Positions 1 to 8,693 of a DNA stretch of 52,898 bases are shown here, piece after piece. Below the pieces are notes generated by a model that was not told the DNA's origin, did no database searches, and worked only from the letters and a program-made list of their open reading frames with translations. The DNA comes from Methylobacterium ajmalii (GTDB lineage Bacteria; Pseudomonadota; Alphaproteobacteria; Rhizobiales; Beijerinckiaceae), in contig NZ_JACWCT010000130.1 of NCBI RefSeq assembly GCF_016613415.1, positions 1 to 52,898 on the forward strand, read 5' to 3'. Position numbers and translations under genes: made by a program. Position 1 is the stretch's first letter. Every line of letters starts with the position of its first letter.

Positions 1-33
1 GCCTCACGCTGTTTCCTGCCTGTGGCCTGGGCG

Positions 34-100
34 TCTATCAACCCCAAACGACGAAGCGGGCTTCGAGCCCGCCTCTCGTCCATCAACCCCGAATGACGAA
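34..100. repeat. Direct repeat flanking a perfect hairpin, at the break point of livF
   Basis: Two near-identical copies of TCAACCCCRAAYGACGAA lie at about 38-55 and 83-100. Between them is a perfect hairpin, GCGGGCT-tcg-AGCCCGC, at 56-72. The block sits exactly where recognisable livF coding sequence begins, and it carries an in-frame TGA at 94-96. It looks like a small palindromic intergenic element or the scar of an insertion or deletion. Its family is unknown to me. Confidence 0.5.
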
Positions 101-297
101 TGACCGAGATGTTCACGCTCGTCCGGACCCTCAACCAGGAAGGACTGCCGATCATGCTGGTGGAACAGAACGTGGTGCAGTCGCTCGACCTCGCGACCCG
201 CGCCTACATCCTGGAGAACGGCACCGTCGCGCTCGAAGGCGAGGCCGCGACGCTCGCCGCCGACCCGGCCCTGCGCCGCACCTATCTGGGGCTCTGA
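100..297 (+). pseudogene. livF remnant: C-terminal tail of a branched-chain amino acid ABC transporter ATPase
   Basis: The 65-residue frame matches only the last quarter of a LivF-type ATPase. It has the strand and switch region 'PIMLVEQNV', the 'RAYILENGTVALEG' stretch and the usual LivF ending 'YLGL'. Walker A, the Q-loop, the signature motif and Walker B are all missing. The same frame is closed upstream by TGA at 94-96, inside the repeat/hairpin block. It is therefore a truncated, non-functional gene, unless the rest of livF lies before the window and the repeat was inserted into it. It ends 3 bp before the MmgE/PrpD gene, as though it once ended a transport operon leading into that gene. 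A complete LivK-H-M-GF set is present at 11-16 kb. Confidence 0.7.
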
Positions 298-300
298 GCC

Positions 301-1695
301 ATGGGCATCGTCACCCCCGGCATCGTGCCGGCCACCACGCTGATGGCCGAGCCCGTCCCCGCCTGGCTCGGGCGCTGGACCGCCTTCGCGGCCGACCTCC
401 GATTCTCCGACCTGCCCGAGGCGGCTCTCGACCGCGCCCGCCTCGTCCTCCTCGATTCGCTCGGCGTCATCGCCGCCGGGATGCGCGAGCCGGAGTGCCT
501 GGCACTCGCCGAGCGGCTGGCCGCCCGCCGCACGGGCGCGGCCCCGGCGATCGGCAGCGGCCTGTCGCTCGATCCGCGCGACGCGGCCTTGGTCAATGGC
601 GCGGCGGGCACGACGCTGGAGCTCGACGAGGGCAACCAGTACGCCCGCGGCCACCCGGCGATCCACGTCCTCCCGGCCGCCCTCGCGGTCGCCCAGGAGA
701 TCAAGGCCTCCGGCGCCGACCTGATCGCGGCGCTGGTCCTCGGCTACGAGATCGGCGCGCGGATCGGCATCGCCTCGAAGCTGCGGGTGACGATGCACCC
801 GCACGGCACCTGGGGCACCGTCGGCGCGGCGCTCGCGGTGGCGAAGCTGCATGGCGCCGATGCCGCGATGATCGGCCGGGCGATCGGGCTCGCCTCGTCG
901 CTGGGTCTGAGCACCAGCCGGCGCACGATGCTGGAGGGAGCGACCGTCCGCAACACCTATGCGGGCTTCTCCAACCAGCTCGGGCTCACCGCCTGGGACC
1001 TCGCCGAGAGCGGCTTCCTGCCCGAGCGCGACGGGATCGGCACGGTCTATGGCGGCATCCTCGCCGACGATTTCTCCGCCGACGCGATGGTGGAGGAGCT
1101 GGGCACGCGCTGGGAGATCGCCCGCAACTACTTCAAGCGCCACGCCGCCTGCCGCTACACCCACGGCGCCCTCGACGCCCTGGCGCAGATCCGCGCCGAA
1201 TCCGGTCCGCTCGACCCGGATTCCGTCCGCTCGGTCGAGGTCGCCACCTACGTCTGGGCGGCGCAGCTCGACCACCCGGCGCCCGAGACGATGCTGGCGG
1301 CGAAGTTCTCCCTGCCCTTCGCCCTCGCGGCGGCCCTGGTGCGGGGCGAGGCGAACACCGACGCCTTCCGGGACGAGGCGCGGGCCGACCGCCGCATCCT
1401 CGCGCTCGCCCGCCGGGTGATGGTGCGGGAGGACCCGGCGATGACGGCGCAGCTGCCGTCCCTGCGGCCCGCCACCGTCACCCTGACGCTGGCCGACGGC
1501 CGCAAGCTCTCGGCGAAGGCGCTCACCAACCGCGGCGACACCGAGGACCCGTACTCGGCCGACGACGTGCGGGACAAGTTCCGGGCGCTCGCCGGGCCGG
1601 TCTGGGGAGCGGAGCGGAGCGAAGACATCATCCGCGCGGTCGCCGGGATCGAGAAGGCGGAGAGGGTCGGGGCGTTGCTGGCGCTGGTGGCGTGA
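301..1695 (+). CDS. MmgE/PrpD family protein (2-methylcitrate dehydratase-like)
   Basis: This 464-residue protein has the length and layout of the MmgE/PrpD family. Near the N-terminus is a helical 'RLVLLDSLGVIAAGM' segment, followed by 'NGAAGTTLELDEG' and 'GHPAIHVLPAALA', and the family's 'PHGTWGTVGAALAVAKL' stretch lies around residues 178-194. Members are Fe-S-independent hydratases/dehydratases or epimerases acting on tricarboxylates and related acids (2-methylcitrate, cis-aconitate, iminodisuccinate). The annotated ATG could be replaced by the ATG at 343 (MAEPVPAW), where family similarity really begins. It starts 3 bp after the livF remnant, and an intergenic palindrome separates it from the lyase operon downstream. 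The context suggests hydration chemistry in the same catabolic route as the next genes. The substrate cannot be read from sequence. Confidence 0.85.
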   Translation: MGIVTPGIVPATTLMAEPVPAWLGRWTAFAADLRFSDLPEAALDRARLVLLDSLGVIAAGMREPECLALAERLAARRTGAAPAIGSGLSLDPRDAALVNGAAGTTLELDEGNQYARGHPAIHVLPAALAVAQEIKASGADLIAALVLGYEIGARIGIASKLRVTMHPHGTWGTVGAALAVAKLHGADAAMIGRAIGLASSLGLSTSRRTMLEGATVRNTYAGFSNQLGLTAWDLAESGFLPERDGIGTVYGGILADDFSADAMVEELGTRWEIARNYFKRHAACRYTHGALDALAQIRAESGPLDPDSVRSVEVATYVWAAQLDHPAPETMLAAKFSLPFALAAALVRGEANTDAFRDEARADRRILALARRVMVREDPAMTAQLPSLRPATVTLTLADGRKLSAKALTNRGDTEDPYSADDVRDKFRALAGPVWGAERSEDIIRAVAGIEKAERVGALLALVA

Positions 1696-2002
1696 GACGC
1701 GCCATCTGGATACCTAAATAATATTACATTTTTGGCAAATATATCCCGCCGATAAATTCGGAAAACTCTCTACTGCATTCAGAACGGCAATAGCATACGC
1801 GCTCCCCTCCCCCTTGTGGGGAGGGGCTATGGGGATCGAAGATCCCACGTGGGGGTGGTGCCGCGTAGAGCGCGCGCTTCATCCGGCACCACCCCCACCT
1901 CCGGCTCCTCCCCACACGGGGGAGGAGAGGTGCCCCGCCTGCGGGAAGAGGGGAAGCGCGCACCACGAACGTGATGAAACCGAACGAGGAACACCCCGCG
2001 TC
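1696..2002. repeat. Intergenic gap with an AT-rich stretch and a large imperfect palindrome (about 1801-1935)
   Basis: The first 70 bases after the stop are unusually AT-rich for this genome and could hold a promoter, but no clear -35/-10 pair is seen. From about 1801 comes a long imperfect inverted repeat. The left arm contains CCCCTCCCCCTTGTGGGGAG and GGGGGTGGTGCCG. The right arm contains CGGCACCACCCCCACCTCC and CTCCTCCCCACACGGGGGAG. The core GGGGGTGGTGCCG also occurs in the element at 12.42-12.61 kb, so this is one member of a dispersed family. Confidence 0.65.
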
Positions 2003-2902
2003 ATGTCCCTGAAGTCCCGCCTCGCCGAGGACCGCGTCCTCGTCGCTCCGGGCGTCTACGACGCCCTCACGGCCTCGCTCGCCACGGATGCGGGATTCGA
2101 GGCCTTGTACCTCTCGGGCGCGGCCATCGCCTATACGCGGCTGGGCCGGCCCGATATCGGCCTCGTCGCGATGACCGAGGTCGCCGAGACGATCACGCTG
2201 GTGCGCGACCGGGTGGCGACGCCCCTCGTGGTCGATGCCGACAACGGCTACGGCAACGCGCTCAACGTCGAGCGCACCGTGCGTCTGTTCGAGCGGGCCG
2301 GCGCCAGCGCGATCCAGCTCGAGGACCAGAGCTACCCCAAGCGCTGCGGCCACCTCCAGGACAAGACCTTGATCGGCCAGGGCGACATGGTCGGCAAGAT
2401 CAAGGCGGCGCTCGACGCCCGCGTCAGCGCCGAAACCCTGATCGTCGCCCGTACCGATGCGGTGGCGGTCGAGGGCTTCGAGCGCGCCATCGAGCGGGCG
2501 CAAGCCTATGCGGAGGCCGGTGCCGACGTGCTGTTCGTCGAGGCGCCCCGCTCGGCCAACCAGCTCGCCGAGGTCACGAAGGCCCTCGGCCACACCCGCC
2601 CGCTGCTCGCCAACATGGTCGAGGGCGGCGACACGCCGCTGGCCTCGGCCGCCGATCTCGGGGCGCTCGGCTTCCGGCTGGTGATCTTCCCCGGCGGCAT
2701 CGTCCGGGCGCTCGCCCGCACCGCCCAGGCCTATTACGGCTCGCTCGCCAAGGCCGGCACCAACACGCCGTTCGCCGACCGGATGTTCGATTTCGGCGAA
2801 CTGAACGCACTCATCGGCACGCCCGAGATGCTGGCCCGCGGCCGCGCTTACGAGGGGGCAGAACGCGCCCCTGCGGGCGCTATGGAGGGAAGCGCCCAAT
2901 GA
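2003..2902 (+). CDS. Isocitrate lyase/PEP mutase family lyase (methylisocitrate/dimethylmalate lyase or oxaloacetate decarboxylase type)
   Basis: This 299-residue TIM-barrel enzyme carries the superfamily marks: 'PGVYDALTA' near the N-terminus, the Mg-binding 'VDADNGYGN' around residue 75, and 'LEDQSYPKRCGH', the counterpart of the K-[KR]-C-G-H catalytic loop. Members cleave a C-C bond next to an alpha-keto or 2-hydroxy acid, releasing pyruvate, glyoxylate or oxalate. I chose the ATG at 2003 because it opens with the family N-terminus (MSLKSRLAEDRVLVAPGVYDA) and the frame upstream runs into the palindrome. Its stop overlaps the hyuB start (ATGA), the first of four such couplings. With LeuCD-like and PrpD-like genes nearby, a (methyl)malate-type lyase is a better guess than plain oxaloacetate decarboxylase. 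That is inference. Confidence 0.85.
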   Translation: MSLKSRLAEDRVLVAPGVYDALTASLATDAGFEALYLSGAAIAYTRLGRPDIGLVAMTEVAETITLVRDRVATPLVVDADNGYGNALNVERTVRLFERAGASAIQLEDQSYPKRCGHLQDKTLIGQGDMVGKIKAALDARVSAETLIVARTDAVAVEGFERAIERAQAYAEAGADVLFVEAPRSANQLAEVTKALGHTRPLLANMVEGGDTPLASAADLGALGFRLVIFPGGIVRALARTAQAYYGSLAKAGTNTPFADRMFDFGELNALIGTPEMLARGRAYEGAERAPAGAMEGSAQ

Positions 2903-4584
2903 CCCCGATCGATCCCGTCACCCTGGCGGTGCTGAAGGGCCGCCTCGAGCAGATCGCCGACGAGATGGACGCGACGCTCTACCGTTCGGCCTTCAACCCG
3001 ATCATCGCCGAGGCCCGCGACGCCTGCCACGGACTCTACCACGCCACCACCGGCGACACCCTGGTCCAGGGCACCAAGGGCCTGCCGATCTTCGTCGGCG
3101 CCATGGCGTTCGCGGTGAAGGCGGTGATCGCCAAGGTCGAGCGCGAGGGCGGCCTGGAGCCCGGCGACACCTTCCTGTTCAACGACCCCTATAGCGGCGG
3201 CACCCACCTCAACGACTTCCGCCTCGTCCGCCCGGTCTTTCGCGATGGGCAGCTCTTCTGCTGGCTCGCCTCGGTCGGCCACTGGCTCGACATCGGCGGC
3301 AACGTGCCGGGCGGCTACAACCCGAAGGCGACCGAGAGCTTCCAGGAGGGCGTGCGCTTCCCGCCGGTGAAGCTCTTCTCCGCCGGGCGCCTCAACCAGG
3401 ACATCGTCGATATCCTGGCCGCCAACACCCGCGTCCCGACCTCGAACTGGGGCGACCTCAACGGCCAGCTCAACGCCCTCGATCTCGGCGAGCGCCGCTT
3501 CACCGCGCTCCTCGACGAGTACGGCGACGCCACGGTCGATGCCGCCTTCGCGGCCTTCTCCGACCGGGCCGAGGCCCTGATGCGCGCCGCGATCCGGGCC
3601 CTGCCGGACGGCCATTACGGCTTCTCGGACGTGCTCGACAACGACGGCATCATCGACGAACCGCTGACCATCGCCCTCGACCTCACCATCGAGGGCGACA
3701 GCATGGTGCTGGACTTCTCGCGCTCCTCGGCGCCGGCGCAAGGCCCGATCAACATCTCGCACGCGACGACCGTGGCGGCCTGCTACGTCGCGTTGAAGCA
3801 CGTCTTCACCGAGGTGCCGGCCAATGCCGGCTGCCTGCGTCCGATCACCTTCACGGTGCCGGAGACGACCCTGCTGGGGGCCGGCGCCCCGAAGCCGATG
3901 GCGGGCTACACCGAGACGATCCTGCGGCTGATCGGCGTGGTGCTGGGCGCGCTGGCCGCCGCCGATCCGGACCGGGCGACCGCCGCGCCCTTCGGAACCA
4001 TCAACGCGCTCTCGCTCGCCGGCCACCGGGCCGACGGCTCGCGCTGGGTGATGTTCTCGTTCTTCGGCGGTGGCCTCGGGGGCAACCCCGAGACCGACGG
4101 CCTGAGCCACGCCAACAACCCGATCTCGACCGCGACGATTCCCCCGGTCGAGATCCTGGAGGCAGCCTATCCCGTGGTCTTCACCCAGTGGGCCTTGCGG
4201 CCCGACAGCGCCGGGGCCGGCGCCCATCGCGGCGGGCTCGGCGCGGTCTACGAGATCGAGACCCTGACCGATGCCGACGTGTTCCTGCTCGGCGAGCGCG
4301 GCAAGGTGGCGCCGTTCGGCGTCAAGGGCGGGCAATCCGCGGCGCTCAACCGCTTCGGCTGGCAGACGCAAGACGGCTGGGCGAGCCCGCCGATGGTCTC
4401 GAAGGTGACGGATGTCCGCATCAAGGCCGGCGAGCGGGTGCGGCTCGAGACCCCCGGCGGCGGCGGCTTCGGCCACCCGGCCGAGCGGAACCGCGACGCC
4501 CTGCAGCGCGACCTGCGTCTCGGCTACGTGAGCCCGGAGGCCGCCGCCCGCGACTACGCCCTGACGACCGGAGACGAGCAATGA
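2899..4584 (+). CDS. Hydantoinase B/oxoprolinase family protein (HyuB)
   Basis: This 561-residue protein is a typical HyuB (N-methylhydantoinase B; acetone carboxylase alpha-like) subunit. Markers are 'PVTLAVLKGRLEQIADEMD' at the start, 'FNDPYSGGTHLNDFRLVRPVF' around residue 95, 'GGNVPGGYNP', and the glycine-rich C-terminal 'RLETPGGGGFGHP'. With HyuA it forms an ATP-dependent amidohydrolase that opens cyclic amides such as 5-oxoproline or hydantoins. It is translationally coupled on both sides: it starts in the last codons of the lyase gene, and its stop overlaps the hyuA start at 4581. The sequence appears complete. Whether the ring substrate is a hydantoin, a lactam or an imide is not visible. 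Confidence 0.92.
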   Translation: MTPIDPVTLAVLKGRLEQIADEMDATLYRSAFNPIIAEARDACHGLYHATTGDTLVQGTKGLPIFVGAMAFAVKAVIAKVEREGGLEPGDTFLFNDPYSGGTHLNDFRLVRPVFRDGQLFCWLASVGHWLDIGGNVPGGYNPKATESFQEGVRFPPVKLFSAGRLNQDIVDILAANTRVPTSNWGDLNGQLNALDLGERRFTALLDEYGDATVDAAFAAFSDRAEALMRAAIRALPDGHYGFSDVLDNDGIIDEPLTIALDLTIEGDSMVLDFSRSSAPAQGPINISHATTVAACYVALKHVFTEVPANAGCLRPITFTVPETTLLGAGAPKPMAGYTETILRLIGVVLGALAAADPDRATAAPFGTINALSLAGHRADGSRWVMFSFFGGGLGGNPETDGLSHANNPISTATIPPVEILEAAYPVVFTQWALRPDSAGAGAHRGGLGAVYEIETLTDADVFLLGERGKVAPFGVKGGQSAALNRFGWQTQDGWASPPMVSKVTDVRIKAGERVRLETPGGGGFGHPAERNRDALQRDLRLGYVSPEAAARDYALTTGDEQ

Positions 4585-6647
4585 CCCCCCGTGCCATCGT
4601 CGGCGTCGATGTCGGCGGCACCTTCACCGACCTGTTCTACTACGACGAGGCCGCCGGCCGCTTCCAGACCGGCAAGGTCCCGTCGAACCGCGGCGACGAG
4701 GCGGTGGGCTTCCTCGCCGGCCTGAAAGGCTTCGGCCCGGTCGCCGGCCTCGCCTCGATCGTCCACGGCACCACGGTCGGCACCAACGCGCTCCTGGAGC
4801 GGAAAGGAGCCCGGATCGGCCTCATCACCACGCGCGGTTTTCGCGACGTGCTGGAGATGCGCCGGCGCGACCGGCGCCACACCTGGGGCCTGTGGGGCGA
4901 TTTCGTCCCCGTGGTCGACCGCGACCTGCGGCTGGAGGTCGACGAGCGCACGCTCGCCGACGGCACGATCCGGGAGGCGGTGAACCCGGATCAGGTGGCC
5001 GAGGCCGCCCGCGCGCTGATCGCCAACGGCGCCGAGGCCCTGGCGATCTGCTTCGTCAACGCCTACGCCAACCCGGAGAACGAGCGGGTCGCGATGGAGG
5101 CGGCCTCCGCCGTGTGGCCGAACGCCAACGTGGAGCGCTCGTCCGGCATCCTGCCGGAGATCCGCGAGTTCGAGCGCACTTCGACGACGGTGCTCAACGC
5201 CTACCTGCAGCCGGTGGTCGGCAGCTATCTCGGCAAGCTCGACCGGGCGCTGGAATCCGAGGGGTTCGAGGGCCGCTTCCACATCGTCCAGTCGAACGGC
5301 GGCGTGATGTCGACCGCCACCGCCCGGCGTCTTCCCGTCCGCACCGCCCTGTCGGGGCCGGCGGCCGGGGTGATCGCGGCCGCCGCCATCGCCAAGGAGG
5401 CCGGCTTCCCGAACGTGATCACGGGCGACCTCGGCGGTACCTCCTTCGACGTGTCGCTGGTGGTCGAGGGCGAGACGGCGCTCGCCGCCCAGACCACCAT
5501 CGATTTCGGTCTCGTCATCCGCACGCCGATGATCGAGATCAGCACGATCGGCGCCGGCGGCGGCTCGATCGCCCATGTCGATGCCGGCGGCCTGCTCCAG
5601 GTCGGGCCGGAAAGCGCCGGCTCGCGGCCGGGCCCGGTCTGCTACGGCCAGGGCAACACCCGCCCGACGCTCACCGACGCCAACGTGGTGCTCGGCCGGA
5701 TCAACGCCGAGCGGCCGATCGGCGGGGCGCTGAAGCGCCTCGACGTGGAAGCCGCCAAGGCCGCGATCCGGGAGCGCGTCGCAGGCCCCCTCGGCCTCGA
5801 CGTGATGGCGGCGGCCGAAGCCATCGTGCGGGTGGCCGACGGCAAGATGGCCGGCGCGATCCGCCTCGTCTCGATCGAGCGCGGGCACGACCCGCAAAAG
5901 TTCGCCGCGGTGCCGTTCGGCGGCGGCGGGGCGCTGCATGTCGGCGCGCTCATCAAGGATGTGGGCCTGCGCGGGGCGCTGGTGCCGCGCTATCCCGGCG
6001 TCACCTCGGCCCTCGGCTGCGTCATCGCCGATATCCGGCACGACCAGGTCCAGACCCTCAACCTGTTGCTGGCCGGCCTCGACGCCGCCGCCCTCGACCG
6101 GCGGATGGTGGCGGAAGCGCAAGCCGCCCGGGAGGTCGTCGAGGCCGCCGGCCTCACGGTGTCGCGCATCGACACGGTGTTCGAGCTCGACATGCACTAT
6201 GTCGGGCAGACCCACACCGTGGCGGTGGCCCTCCCCGTGACGGTCGAGAACGGCACCACCGGCGTCACGGTGGCGATCATCCAGGAGGCGTTTGAGGCGG
6301 CCTACCGCACCTCGTTCAGCCGCCTGCTCCCGGGGTTGGGCACCCGGATCGTCAACCTGCGCACCGCCGCGATCGGCCGGCGGCCGCATTTCGACCTCGC
6401 CGCGCTCGCGCCGGGGGCGGATGCGTCGCTGGAGGCCGCCCGCACCGGCAGCCGGCCGGTCTGGTTCGCCGGCGCCTGGCACGAGGCGGCGGTCTATGCC
6501 CGCCTCTCGCTTCCCGTCGGCGCCGAGATCCGCGGCCCGGCGATCCTGGAGCAGCCGGACGCCACCACGGTGGTCGATCCCGACCTGACGGCGCGGGTCG
6601 ACCGGCTCGGCAACGTGGTCGTCACCCGCACGGGAGCTCCCGCATGA
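4581..6647 (+). CDS. Hydantoinase A/oxoprolinase family protein (HyuA)
   Basis: This 688-residue ATP-binding subunit starts at the ATGA overlap with hyuB. The open frame continues further upstream, but that stretch is antisense-like shadow inside hyuB. The N-terminus carries the ASKHA-fold phosphate motif 'GVDVGGTFTDLF' (residues 8-19), then 'HGTTVGTNALLERKGA', typical of HyuA, and 'GDLGGTSFDVSLV' further on. HyuA phosphorylates the carbonyl oxygen of the substrate with ATP so that the ring can be hydrolysed together with HyuB. The stop overlaps the next gene by ATGA. The length fits the family, at just under 700 residues. No inactivating changes were seen in the nucleotide-binding motifs. 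Confidence 0.92.
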   Translation: MTPRAIVGVDVGGTFTDLFYYDEAAGRFQTGKVPSNRGDEAVGFLAGLKGFGPVAGLASIVHGTTVGTNALLERKGARIGLITTRGFRDVLEMRRRDRRHTWGLWGDFVPVVDRDLRLEVDERTLADGTIREAVNPDQVAEAARALIANGAEALAICFVNAYANPENERVAMEAASAVWPNANVERSSGILPEIREFERTSTTVLNAYLQPVVGSYLGKLDRALESEGFEGRFHIVQSNGGVMSTATARRLPVRTALSGPAAGVIAAAAIAKEAGFPNVITGDLGGTSFDVSLVVEGETALAAQTTIDFGLVIRTPMIEISTIGAGGGSIAHVDAGGLLQVGPESAGSRPGPVCYGQGNTRPTLTDANVVLGRINAERPIGGALKRLDVEAAKAAIRERVAGPLGLDVMAAAEAIVRVADGKMAGAIRLVSIERGHDPQKFAAVPFGGGGALHVGALIKDVGLRGALVPRYPGVTSALGCVIADIRHDQVQTLNLLLAGLDAAALDRRMVAEAQAAREVVEAAGLTVSRIDTVFELDMHYVGQTHTVAVALPVTVENGTTGVTVAIIQEAFEAAYRTSFSRLLPGLGTRIVNLRTAAIGRRPHFDLAALAPGADASLEAARTGSRPVWFAGAWHEAAVYARLSLPVGAEIRGPAILEQPDATTVVDPDLTARVDRLGNVVVTRTGAPA

Positions 6648-7255
6648 GCCATGCCCCGATCCCGATGGAGCGCACCGCGCTGCTGATCTGCGATCTGCAG
6701 AACGACTTCCTGCATCCGGACGGCGCCTATGGCCGGGCCGGTCAGGCGGCACCCGAGATCGCGGCCGTGCCGGCGACGGTGCGCCCGCTCGCCGAGCTGA
6801 TCCGGGCGCGGGGCGGCTTCATCGTCTCGACCCACTTCACGCTGGTGCCGGGCAAGGGCGGCGAGCCGATGATCTCGCCCCATCTGCGCGAGCTGCGGCC
6901 GTTCCTGCGCAAGGGCGATTTTCTGCCCGGAGCCTGGGGCCACGCGCTGGTGGACGAACTCCAGCCCGCCGACCTCACGGTCGAGAAGGTCGCCTACTCG
7001 GCCTTCTACATGACCCGGCTCGAATGGGTGTTGCGCAAGGCGGGAATCGAGCGGCTGCTGGTCTCGGGCATCGTCACCAACGGCGGCGTCGCCTCGACGG
7101 TGCGCGACGCCCATGTCCGCGACTTCTCCGTGACCGTGCTGTCGGATGCCTGCGCGGCCTTCTCGCCCGCCGTGCACCGGACCGCGATCGACGCGCTCAA
7201 ACCCGTCTGCCGAGTGGCGGAGGTCGCCGAGATCCTGGCGGAGCTGTCCGCATGA
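6644..7255 (+). CDS. Isochorismatase-fold hydrolase lacking the nucleophilic cysteine
   Basis: This 203-residue protein has the isochorismatase/cysteine-hydrolase fold. 'LLICDLQNDF' supplies the catalytic Asp, 'EKVAYSAFYMT' the Lys, and 'LVSGIVTNGGVASTVRDAH' the nucleophile loop. In amidase members (N-carbamoylsarcosine amidase, nicotinamidase, ureidoacrylate hydrolase) that loop reads T-N-x-C-V. Here it is T-N-G-G-V, so the Cys is replaced by Gly. True isochorismatases (PhzD/EntB type), which cut a vinyl ether without a Cys nucleophile, also have Gly there. It may therefore catalyse a non-amidase reaction, or be non-catalytic. It is coupled by ATGA overlaps to hyuA upstream and to the flavoprotein downstream, so it belongs to the same pathway. 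Confidence 0.85.
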   Translation: MSHAPIPMERTALLICDLQNDFLHPDGAYGRAGQAAPEIAAVPATVRPLAELIRARGGFIVSTHFTLVPGKGGEPMISPHLRELRPFLRKGDFLPGAWGHALVDELQPADLTVEKVAYSAFYMTRLEWVLRKAGIERLLVSGIVTNGGVASTVRDAHVRDFSVTVLSDACAAFSPAVHRTAIDALKPVCRVAEVAEILAELSA

Positions 7256-8646
7256 CGATCGAAGCCGCCAAGGGAGTCGCCTTCGACATCGAGGTCCCGG
7301 TCGCGGTGATCGGCGCCGGCGCCGCCGGGCTGGTGGCGGCACTCGCCGCGCACGAGGCCGGGGCCGAGGTGCTGGTGATCGAGCGCGATCCCGTGCCCCG
7401 CGGCTCCACCGCCCTCTCGGCCGGGCTGGTCCCGGCCCCCGGCACCCGCTGGCAGCGGGAGGCTGGCCTGGAGGACAGCCCGGCCTTGTTCTCCGCCGAC
7501 ATCATGGCGAAGGCCAAGGACGAGCCCGATCCGGCCCTCGTCGCGCGCCTCGCCGGCAGCGTCGGCCCCGCCCTCGAATGGCTCGCCGATCGCCACGGCC
7601 TCCCCTTCTCGGTCATCACCGATTTCCGCTATCCGGGCCACTCGGCGAACCGCATGCACGGCCTGCCGAGCCGGTCCGGCGAGGAGCTGGTCGACCGTCT
7701 CGCCCGCGCCGTCGAGGAATCCGGCATCCCGATCCTGTGCGAGGCCGCGGTCGACACCCTCTACGCCGAGGACGGCGCCATCCGGGGCCTCGGCCTCGTG
7801 CGGCCCGACGGCTCGCGCGAGCGCGTCGCCTGCCGGGCGCTGGTGCTGGCCTGCAACGGCTACGGCGGCAACAAGGCCCTGGTGGCCAAGCACGTCCCGG
7901 ACCTCTCCGGTGCGCTGTATTTCGGCCACGAGGGTAACCAGGGCGACGCGCTGCTCTGGGGCGCGGCGCTCGGTGCCGCCACCCGCCACCTCTCGGGCCA
8001 CCAGGGCCACGGCTCGGTGGCGCATCCGCACGGCATCCTGATCACCTGGGCGACGGTCACGGAGGGCGGGTTCCAGGTGAACGCGGAGGGGCGACGGTTC
8101 TCGAACGAGAGCAAGGGCTATTCCGAGCAGGCGGCGGAAGTGTTGCGCCAGCCCGGCGGGAGCGTCGTCACGGTGTTCGACGCGCGCATCGCCGGGATCG
8201 CCCGCCAGTTCGAGGATTTTCGGAAGGCCGAGAGCGCCGGGGCGATCGTCGAGGCGGAGACCATCGCCGAGCTCGCCGCGCGCCTGCACCTGCCGGAGGA
8301 TGCCCTGGCGGCGACCCTGGCCGAGGTCGAGGCGCTGAAGCGCGACGGGGGGCGGGATGGCTTCGGGCGCTCCTTCGCGGGCGTGCCGGCGCTCGGGGCG
8401 CCCTACCGGGCGGTGCGGGTGACGGGGGCGCTGTTCCACACCCAGGGCGGCCTCGTGGTCGATGACGACGCGCGGGTTCTCACGGAGAACGGCGCCGCGA
8501 TCCCGAACCTGTTCGCCGCGGGCGGGGCGGCCTGCGGCGTCTCCGGGACGGGGCCGGGCGGGTATCTCTCGGGCAACGGGCTGCTGGCGGCGGTGGCGCT
8601 CGGGCGCATCGCGGGCCAGGCGGCGGGGGCGATGGGGGTTTGTTAG
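7252..8646 (+). CDS. FAD-dependent oxidoreductase, fumarate reductase/3-ketosteroid dehydrogenase-like flavoprotein
   Basis: This 464-residue flavoprotein starts at the ATGA overlap; the longer upstream frame is shadow. The Rossmann FAD motif 'VAVIGAGAAGLVAALAAHEAG' lies at about residues 16-36 and is followed by 'VLVIERD'. The C-terminus has 'NLFAAGGAACGVSGTGPGGYLSGNGL', the second FAD-contacting block of the FrdA/KstD-like family. The substrate domain carries 'GHQGHGSVAHPHG' instead of a clear fumarate-reductase active-site set. Members oxidise or reduce a C=C bond next to a carbonyl. No haem-binding CXXCH or Tat signal is seen, so it is probably cytoplasmic. As the last coupled gene, it probably saturates or desaturates the acid skeleton before or after ring opening. 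The gap after it holds a palindrome. Confidence 0.85.
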   Translation: MTIEAAKGVAFDIEVPVAVIGAGAAGLVAALAAHEAGAEVLVIERDPVPRGSTALSAGLVPAPGTRWQREAGLEDSPALFSADIMAKAKDEPDPALVARLAGSVGPALEWLADRHGLPFSVITDFRYPGHSANRMHGLPSRSGEELVDRLARAVEESGIPILCEAAVDTLYAEDGAIRGLGLVRPDGSRERVACRALVLACNGYGGNKALVAKHVPDLSGALYFGHEGNQGDALLWGAALGAATRHLSGHQGHGSVAHPHGILITWATVTEGGFQVNAEGRRFSNESKGYSEQAAEVLRQPGGSVVTVFDARIAGIARQFEDFRKAESAGAIVEAETIAELAARLHLPEDALAATLAEVEALKRDGGRDGFGRSFAGVPALGAPYRAVRVTGALFHTQGGLVVDDDARVLTENGAAIPNLFAAGGAACGVSGTGPGGYLSGNGLLAAVALGRIAGQAAGAMGVC

Positions 8647-8693
8647 CTCCTAGATCCTCACCATCTCTTTAGTCCCGCGTCATGAAACCCTCC

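Noticed and set aside
4..1275. Long minus-strand open frame (423 codons) opposite the livF remnant and PrpD-like gene
   Set aside because: Composition is Gly/Arg/Ala/Asp-rich without any domain, as expected for the antisense of a GC-rich gene; the plus-strand protein is a clear family member.
1724..4581. Minus-strand open frames opposite the lyase and HyuB genes
   Set aside because: They are shadows of well-recognised plus-strand proteins and include palindrome DNA.
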